A stretch of 64,000 nt of DNA. Origin: Micropterus salmoides (Eukaryota; Chordata; Actinopteri; Centrarchiformes; Centrarchidae). The stretch is taken from contig NW_024040928.1 of the NCBI RefSeq assembly GCF_014851395.1, positions 12,735,943-12,799,942 of the forward strand, written 5' to 3'. Of this stretch, positions 58,502 through 64,000 are shown one piece after another. The notes under the pieces are model-generated. The model worked only from the letters and a program-made list of their open reading frames with translations, had not been told where the DNA came from and did not search any database. The stretch's first letter is position 1. Every line of letters starts with the position of its first letter. Made by a program: the position numbers and the translations under genes.

Positions 58502-61500
58502 TCATTCCGGTTTGATGTCCACTTCACTTTCTGTGTATGACAACTCAACATCATGGTGTAGGTCATCTGGCATATGTTCTTGGTCTTCATTGCTCTGACC
58601 TATGGTTACCAATAAGTATTCTTGGGATGCTGCTGCTTCAACGGGGACTAAATATTTAACACCCTCAAATTCGGTTTTTATGTCACTGTTTGGACATACA
58701 GCTAGCATAGGATGTCCTTCAGATCCTTGTGGTTCAGCCAGGTTGTAATACTTGACACCGTCATTTACTGCTTCTGTTTTTATGTCGCTTACAGTGTTCG
58801 GACACATGGTTAAAAAAGCATATGGAAGAGATCCTGTAGGTTCACCGGGGACTAAATACTCGACGTCCTCAGTGTTTAACTCTGTTATGAAATCATCATA
58901 ATGTAGATTGTATATTTCCTCAGTGTCCAGTTCTGGTTGCATATCGCCATAATGTGGATTGTACTCCTCTTTAACGTGTATGCTTCCCTTAAGAGGAAAA
59001 CCATAACCTACTAGATTCCCATGCATCTGCATCATCATGCCAGGATCTGTTGTTCCCTTGGTCGGTTGGTCTGTCTCTTCGCGGGAATATTCTTTCTGTG
59101 TTTTATTTTGTCTCTTCTCAACAAACCTTTGTGAAGACTTGGGAGCAAACACAAATGGCAATTTGAAGAGCTCGTCTGCTCTGTCTCGTGTTTTACGATA
59201 TTGCTTGACCATGTTTTGAACTTTGGATGCAGTCGCTATGGAAAATTCCCAGCACCTGTAATGTTGTGAGCTCAGATCGAAGTTATAGTCAAGGATGTCA
59301 TAAATAGTGCGTGGCAGATAGTGTCCTACTTTCTGAGTTGCAAATTTATATATCTCCATCATTACAGCTCTGGTCAATAGGTTCAAGTCCAGTTTGTCTT
59401 TCTCTGCTGATGTTGATGTCACATCTAGATCCAAACCAATCTCCATGCAAATGGGATAGCAGTTGCCTTTACTTAGAGTTCTCTTTGGTTTTACGTCACT
59501 TATTTTATGAATTGGCAGCGTGGCTTTTTCCTCTTTTGTTTGCAGTGCCAACTTTCTTTGTTTGATCGTTTCCATCATTTCACTTTTCTGCATGGCAGCT
59601 GTTTCATTCGCTTTACACACATGTCCAGGTTGTCTGTGAGACACAGGTTGAATAACAAAAACTTCATCAAACCAGGCGAGTCCACCATCCTTTCGTGCCT
59701 TTGCTCTGTGGAACAGCCGTGCAGGGTCTACGTCCTTGCTCTGAATGCCAATGTGGAAGTTGTGTTCAACGACTGCATTAACAACCTTGCTTTTTGTTCC
59801 ACACAATTGTTTGGCAAACCGAACCACTTCATTCATCATCCCACGTGTCAATACATGCGTGTCAAGTTTATCTTTTGGTTGGTCTTTGTCCACGCAAAGG
59901 TTCAAACCTATTTCCTTGCAGCGAGGGTAACCGGCCATTATCGTCTCCTCTATTGTTGAGAATGTAGAGGACGGATCCTTTGCAGGGTTTTGTGCTGTGC
60001 AGTTTGCATCAGCAGAGACTGTGTCAGTCATGGTATGTGGACGAAGATCATGTGTGTGACTGGGATCAGATTCATCCTCACGAAGGTCAAGATTTCTGTC
60101 TTGAAAGCATTTGGGGCAAAATGTAGTTTTGTCATAAGTAGGTTCCTGTATGCACCTCGTGTCAGGGAGTTCAAAAAGCCTTTTCTGTCGAGGTATGCTG
60201 AATCTTTTCTGTGCATTCACTGATCTAATTTTATCCAAGGTTTGCTGTGCAAAGGCATTGCGATCCAACTCATTTGTCAAATTAAGATTAAAATTATACT
60301 CCAGTATCTCTGTGATAAAATACTTTGTGGCTGATTGCAGTGCTGTGGCAAAAGCGTTAATTTCAACCATGATGCCATTGGTCAGTAATTTGGGATCAAG
60401 ATTTTGTTTGACTCCAGACCCTACATTGAAATCAATGCCTGCTTTCTTGCTTCTGGAGTACGAATATAGCGGGCAATGTTCTTCATGTACTGAAAGAATT
60501 TGCAGAATACGATTGGCCCGCAGTTTCCACATCTTTAAACTGAGCTCATGTTCGTGTTCAGTGTCAGAAGAACTGCCCACATTTTGGTCAATGATTGCAG
60601 CCTGGGAGGAGACAGCCCCACATGCATCTACATTTGGGTTGCTAGGGCAATCAAGTATGGCCATTGTTGAGGGTTGTTTTCTTGTGCCCTTTATTTTCTT
60701 GTAGGATTTTACACAGGCTGATAAATTCCTTTGCTCCATTACAGTAGGGATTTGTGTGAGAATATTTCTGGCAAGTTCAGAATCTCCACTTTGCAAATCA
60801 GGATCCAAGTTGTGTCTGAGGACGTCCAAACAAATCTCCTCAAATGTCCCACACAACTTTTCTGTAAAGTTTGTCACTTCAGTCATTGCTCCATTGGTCA
60901 GTTTGTTGATCACCAGTTTTTTGTTTGGTCGACTGTTTACATGTAGCTTCAGACCTATTTCCTTGCAGAAGGGATAAAGATCCACACTCTTCTGTGAATG
61001 AGCTTTAGTTTCAGAATGCGAATCAGGACAACACACAGGAGCAACATCACATTCCTCCATTTCTGATGTGCCGCTGAGTTCATGTTTGACATTGCCCACG
61101 CTCGGAATTGCCACATTTATTGTTGGCATGTGACCATGAAGTTCAAAAACCTCATTTGAGAATTTGACTGCATCTTCACAACTTCTCAGCTGTCTTACTC
61201 GTTTCATCAATTCACATGTGAAGATATTCCTCTGGTGTTGACTCTGCAGGCCGAAGTCAAAGTTGTACTCCAGAATCTCCATGATGAAGTCCTGCTGAGA
61301 CGCATTAACTGCTAAGGCAAATTTAGCAAGTTCAAGCAGAACAGGATAAGTCAAAGAGTCCACACTGATGTTTTGCTTTGGGCCAAATCCAACATTGAAT
61401 TCAATGCCAACTTTCTTGGACCTGTAAAATGGACCGAACTGTCTGTTGAATCCAGAGAGGATTTGTTTAACACGGTTTGCACGTAACTTCCACATGTTCT

Positions 61501-64000
61501 CTGTTCCCAGTTCCTCTTGTTCCATGTCACAGTCGTTTGGTGCATTTCTTGGAGTCTCTGTTTGCTCTTCACCTCCAGATACCCCTCTTTCGTCAGACTG
61601 ACTTACAAATGGTGGGTTCACATTTGGGTTGACAGCTGGTAAAGTGGATGAGACGTCAGTGGTGGTGGGGGGAAGTGCACAAAAACTCAGACAACTTGGT
61701 GCTGATTCTCTAGGGATGTCAGAGCTCAGAGAAAAACCTTTTGGGTTTTGTAAATGATCCTGACTGCCAGCGTTTTCCGAATCTGAGAGTTTGTCTGAGT
61801 CTAGATCAGATTCTCCCAAAGGACAAGTGTAGCTGTTCTCTGATCCCATTTCCTCTTGTTCTATGTCACATACTTTTGGTGCATTTCTTGTCAGTATTTG
61901 CTCTTCAGATGCACAATGCCCAATCTTTTCTACAAATTTCCGTGAAGCCCTGTGACTGAACACAAATGGTAATTTGAAGACTTCATCTGCTCTGTCTACT
62001 TTTCTGCAATAACTCCTTACCATGTTACTGACTTTGGATGCAGTAGCTATGGAAAATTCCCAGCGCCTGTAATATTGTGAGCTAAGATCGAAGTTATAGT
62101 CAAGGATGTCAAACACAGTGTGTGGGAAAGAGTGTCCCAGTTTCTTAATTGCAAATTTGTGTATCTCCATCATTACAGCTCTGGTCAAAAGCTTCAAGTC
62201 CAGCTTGTTTTTCTCTGTTAACTTTGATGTCACGTCTAGATCCAAACCTATCTCCGTGCAAATAGGATAATGGTTTTCTCTACGCCGATGATTAGTCTTT
62301 GTTTTTACATTCCTCATGTTATGCATTTGCAGCGTGACTCTTTCCTCCTTAGTCTGCAGTGCCAGCTTTCTTTTTTTAATAGTTTCCTTCATTTCACTTC
62401 TCTGTGTGGCAGCTGCCCTTTTCAGTTTATGTACTAGTCCAGGTTGTTTGTGAAAAACTGGTGGAATAACAAAAACGTCACTGAACCAGGCATCATTTAG
62501 TGGCATCGCTCTGCTAAATAGCTGTGACAGAGTTATGTTTCGGCTCTTCATGCTAATGTTGAAGTTGTGTTCAAGGACATCATTAAGAATTTTATTTTTT
62601 GTTCCACTTAATGTTTTGGCAAAATGAACCACTTCATTCACAATTGCATTTGTCAATACATGTGGGTCAAGTTTATCTTTTGGTTGGTCTTTGTCCACAC
62701 ACACATTCAAGCCAATTTTCTTGCAGAGAGCATAACTGTCCATAATCATCTCCTTGATTGTTGAGAAGGATGACGATCGATCTTTTGCAGGCTTTTGTGC
62801 TGAGCAGTTTGCATCAGCGGAGACTGTGTCAGTCATGGTATGTAGACAAGGATGATGCATGTGACCGGGGTCAGATTCATCCTCACGAACCTTGTGATTT
62901 CTGTCTTGATAGCATTTGGGGCATAATGTAGTTGTGTCACAAGTAAGGTCTTGTATGCACCTTGTGTCCGGGAGTTCAAATGGTCTTTGCATTCGAGAAA
63001 CACTGTTTCTTTTATGTGCATTCACTGCTCTAATTTTAGTCATCGTTTTCTCTGTAAAAGCACTGCGATCCAACTCATTGTTCAAATTAAGATCAAAATT
63101 ATATTCCAGTATCTCTGTGATAAAATACTTTGTGGCTGATTGCAGTGCTGTGGCAAAAGCGTTAATTTCAACCATGACACCATTGGTCAGTAATTTGGGA
63201 TCAAGATTTTGTTTGACTCCAGACCCTACATTGAAATCTATGCCTGCTTTCTTGCATCTGCCGTATGAATAAAGTGGGCAATGTTCTTCATGAGGTATTG
63301 AGAGGATTTGCTGGATGTGACTGGCCCGCAGTCTCCATATTGTTAAATTGAACTCATTTTGCTGTTCAGTGTCAGGAGAACTGCCAACATTTTGGTCAAT
63401 GATTGCAGCCTGGGAAGAGACAGCACCACATGCATCTACATTTGTGTCGTTCTGGCTATCCAGTTTTGCCACTGTTGTGAATGTTTTTCTTGTGCCCTTT
63501 ATATTCTTGTAGGGTTTAACACAGGTTGTTAAATTCCTTTGCTCCATTAAAGTAGGGATTCGTGCAAGAATATTTCTGGCAAGTTCAGAATCTCCACTTT
63601 GCAAATCAAGATCCAAGTTGTGTCTGAGGATGTCCAGACAAATCTCCTCAAATGTCCCACACAACTTTTCTGTAAAGTGTGTTACTTCAGTCATTGCTCC
63701 ATTGGTCAGTTTGTTGATATCCAGTTTTTTGTTTGGTCGACTGTTTACATGTAGCTTCAGACCTATTTCCTTGCAGAAGGGATAAAGATCCGCACTCTTT
63801 TGTGAATGAGCTTTAGTTTCAGAATGTGAATCAGGACAACACACAGGAGCAACATTACGGTCCTCCATTTTCGATACGCTGATGGGTTCATGGTTGACAT
63901 TGCCCACACTTCGAATTTCCACACTTACTGATGACATGGGACCAGAAAGTTCAAAAATGTCATTAGAAAACTTGACTGCATCTTCACAACTTCTCAGCTG
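58502..64000 (-). CDS. Giant internally repeated protein of unknown family (5' part beyond window)
   Basis: The frame is open from the window edge to the stop at 58502 (at least 1832 codons, no intron); the first Met in view (63937) is unlikely to be the start. Numbering from it, nine copies of a helical domain of about 80 residues lie at 52-128, 223-304, 401-478, 557-640, 837-916, 988-1064, 1158-1239, 1337-1414 and 1493-1577. The consensus is roughly a Tyr-x-x-Cys-Lys-x-x-Gly-Ile/Leu start, then KLD..LLT..VM.EI..FA, then ILEYNFDL. Each is followed by a short motif like DEVFKLPFVF. Linkers are charged and contain CPKC pairs. The tail (1640-1811) is acidic with VKEE, IKTE twice and a terminal IKPE, matching SUMO-acceptor consensus. 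I do not recognise the family. A nuclear role is a guess from the tail. Confidence 0.85.
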   Translation of the reverse strand, partial: QLRSCEDAVKFSNDIFELSGPMSSVSVEIRSVGNVNHEPISVSKMEDRNVAPVCCPDSHSETKAHSQKSADLYPFCKEIGLKLHVNSRPNKKLDINKLTNGAMTEVTHFTEKLCGTFEEICLDILRHNLDLDLQSGDSELARNILARIPTLMEQRNLTTCVKPYKNIKGTRKTFTTVAKLDSQNDTNVDACGAVSSQAAIIDQNVGSSPDTEQQNEFNLTIWRLRASHIQQILSIPHEEHCPLYSYGRCKKAGIDFNVGSGVKQNLDPKLLTNGVMVEINAFATALQSATKYFITEILEYNFDLNLNNELDRSAFTEKTMTKIRAVNAHKRNSVSRMQRPFELPDTRCIQDLTCDTTTLCPKCYQDRNHKVREDESDPGHMHHPCLHTMTDTVSADANCSAQKPAKDRSSSFSTIKEMIMDSYALCKKIGLNVCVDKDQPKDKLDPHVLTNAIVNEVVHFAKTLSGTKNKILNDVLEHNFNISMKSRNITLSQLFSRAMPLNDAWFSDVFVIPPVFHKQPGLVHKLKRAAATQRSEMKETIKKRKLALQTKEERVTLQMHNMRNVKTKTNHRRRENHYPICTEIGLDLDVTSKLTEKNKLDLKLLTRAVMMEIHKFAIKKLGHSFPHTVFDILDYNFDLSSQYYRRWEFSIATASKVSNMVRSYCRKVDRADEVFKLPFVFSHRASRKFVEKIGHCASEEQILTRNAPKVCDIEQEEMGSENSYTCPLGESDLDSDKLSDSENAGSQDHLQNPKGFSLSSDIPRESAPSCLSFCALPPTTTDVSSTLPAVNPNVNPPFVSQSDERGVSGGEEQTETPRNAPNDCDMEQEELGTENMWKLRANRVKQILSGFNRQFGPFYRSKKVGIEFNVGFGPKQNISVDSLTYPVLLELAKFALAVNASQQDFIMEILEYNFDFGLQSQHQRNIFTCELMKRVRQLRSCEDAVKFSNEVFELHGHMPTINVAIPSVGNVKHELSGTSEMEECDVAPVCCPDSHSETKAHSQKSVDLYPFCKEIGLKLHVNSRPNKKLVINKLTNGAMTEVTNFTEKLCGTFEEICLDVLRHNLDPDLQSGDSELARNILTQIPTVMEQRNLSACVKSYKKIKGTRKQPSTMAILDCPSNPNVDACGAVSSQAAIIDQNVGSSSDTEHEHELSLKMWKLRANRILQILSVHEEHCPLYSYSRSKKAGIDFNVGSGVKQNLDPKLLTNGIMVEINAFATALQSATKYFITEILEYNFNLNLTNELDRNAFAQQTLDKIRSVNAQKRFSIPRQKRLFELPDTRCIQEPTYDKTTFCPKCFQDRNLDLREDESDPSHTHDLRPHTMTDTVSADANCTAQNPAKDPSSTFSTIEETIMAGYPRCKEIGLNLCVDKDQPKDKLDTHVLTRGMMNEVVRFAKQLCGTKSKVVNAVVEHNFHIGIQSKDVDPARLFHRAKARKDGGLAWFDEVFVIQPVSHRQPGHVCKANETAAMQKSEMMETIKQRKLALQTKEEKATLPIHKISDVKPKRTLSKGNCYPICMEIGLDLDVTSTSAEKDKLDLNLLTRAVMMEIYKFATQKVGHYLPRTIYDILDYNFDLSSQHYRCWEFSIATASKVQNMVKQYRKTRDRADELFKLPFVFAPKSSQRFVEKRQNKTQKEYSREETDQPTKGTTDPGMMMQMHGNLVGYGFPLKGSIHVKEEYNPHYGDMQPELDTEEIYNLHYDDFITELNTEDVEYLVPGEPTGSLPYAFLTMCPNTVSDIKTEAVNDGVKYYNLAEPQGSEGHPMLAVCPNSDIKTEFEGVKYLVPVEAAASQEYLLVTIGQSNEDQEHMPDDLHHDVELSYTESEVDIKPE
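59207..60976 (-). repeat. Super-unit B of the repeat protein, partial (types I-IV)
   Basis: Domain types I-IV repeat those of unit A in the same order, but type V is replaced by the acidic C-terminal tail. Between 60290-60440 and the matching part of unit A (about 63100-63250) the DNA is almost identical over 150 bp. Other parts differ clearly, with codon-sized indels (spacing 2805-2811 bp). Confidence 0.88.
60977..63784 (-). repeat. Super-unit A of the repeat protein, 2808 bp (936 codons)
   Basis: It contains domain types I-V in order. Type I starts near LYPFCKEIGLKLHVNSRP, II contains AGIDFNVGSGVKQNLD, III contains CVDKDQPKDKLD, IV contains IGLDLDVTSK and V contains VGIEFNVGFGPKQN. Landmarks recur 2808 bp away (CCTTGCAG at 60961 and 63769; GGCCCGCAG at 60515 and 63323). 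The last bases of the window encode QLRSCEDAVKFSND, the end of a further type V, so another unit lies beyond the edge. Confidence 0.9.

Noticed and set aside
60150..60704. 184-codon + ORF, with a similar one at 62916-63272
   Set aside because: Antisense to the type II domains of the repeat protein. They resemble each other only because the coding strand is duplicated.

Overview
This is nuclear DNA of a ray-finned fish, probably a spiny-rayed (percomorph) teleost. The evidence is GT-AG split vertebrate genes, (CA)n/(GA)n/(TA)n microsatellites, a Tc1/mariner element, small hAT-type elements and LINE remnants. Exon models were built by hand by joining open frames across AG/GT sites and checking codon phase. 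Family names come from recognising the proteins, not from a database search.

Layout, left to right: (1) a hAT-like repeat and microsatellites, then gnpat (+, 16 coding exons, 1300-9183, 678 codons), the peroxisomal enzyme that starts ether-lipid synthesis. (2) A convergent two-exon gene (-, 10048-11301, 193 aa) for a small hydrophobic protein I do not recognise; its poly(A) signal lies about 60 bp from that of gnpat. (3) About 3.3 kb of AT-rich intergenic DNA with a LINE-tail-like repeat and a complete hAT-type element with an 8-bp target duplication. (4) A FAM228-family gene (+, 15037-18133, 322 aa) with a near-perfect RFX X-box at its promoter. (5) itsn2, intersectin-2 (-, 18875-50759, 38 coding exons, 1714 aa with a cassette exon), convergent with the FAM228 gene. 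Its leader exon and promoter are near 56.4-56.8 kb. Human FAM228A/B also lie close to ITSN2, which supports both calls. (6) A huge uninterrupted reading frame (-, 58502 to beyond 64000) for a protein built from about 80-residue helical repeats arranged in 936-residue super-units. It runs off the right edge.

itsn2 reads as the complete endocytic scaffold/GEF: EH1, EH2, coiled coil, SH3A-E, DH, PH, C2. It would link clathrin-coated pits to Cdc42 and actin. Points of note are a phase-preserving 81-nt hydrophobic cassette exon in the coiled coil, a 12-codon tandem duplication inside SH3B, and loss of a normally conserved proline in SH3D. Introns hold a decayed Tc1 element 82 bp from an acceptor site, a 5'-truncated retroelement with a 12-bp target duplication, a LINE reverse-transcriptase remnant, a hAT-type MITE, and polypurine tracts.

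The best candidate for something undescribed is the giant repeat protein at the right edge. It has nine visible copies of an unfamiliar domain, super-units duplicated with very high local DNA identity, and an acidic tail with several SUMO-type lysine motifs.
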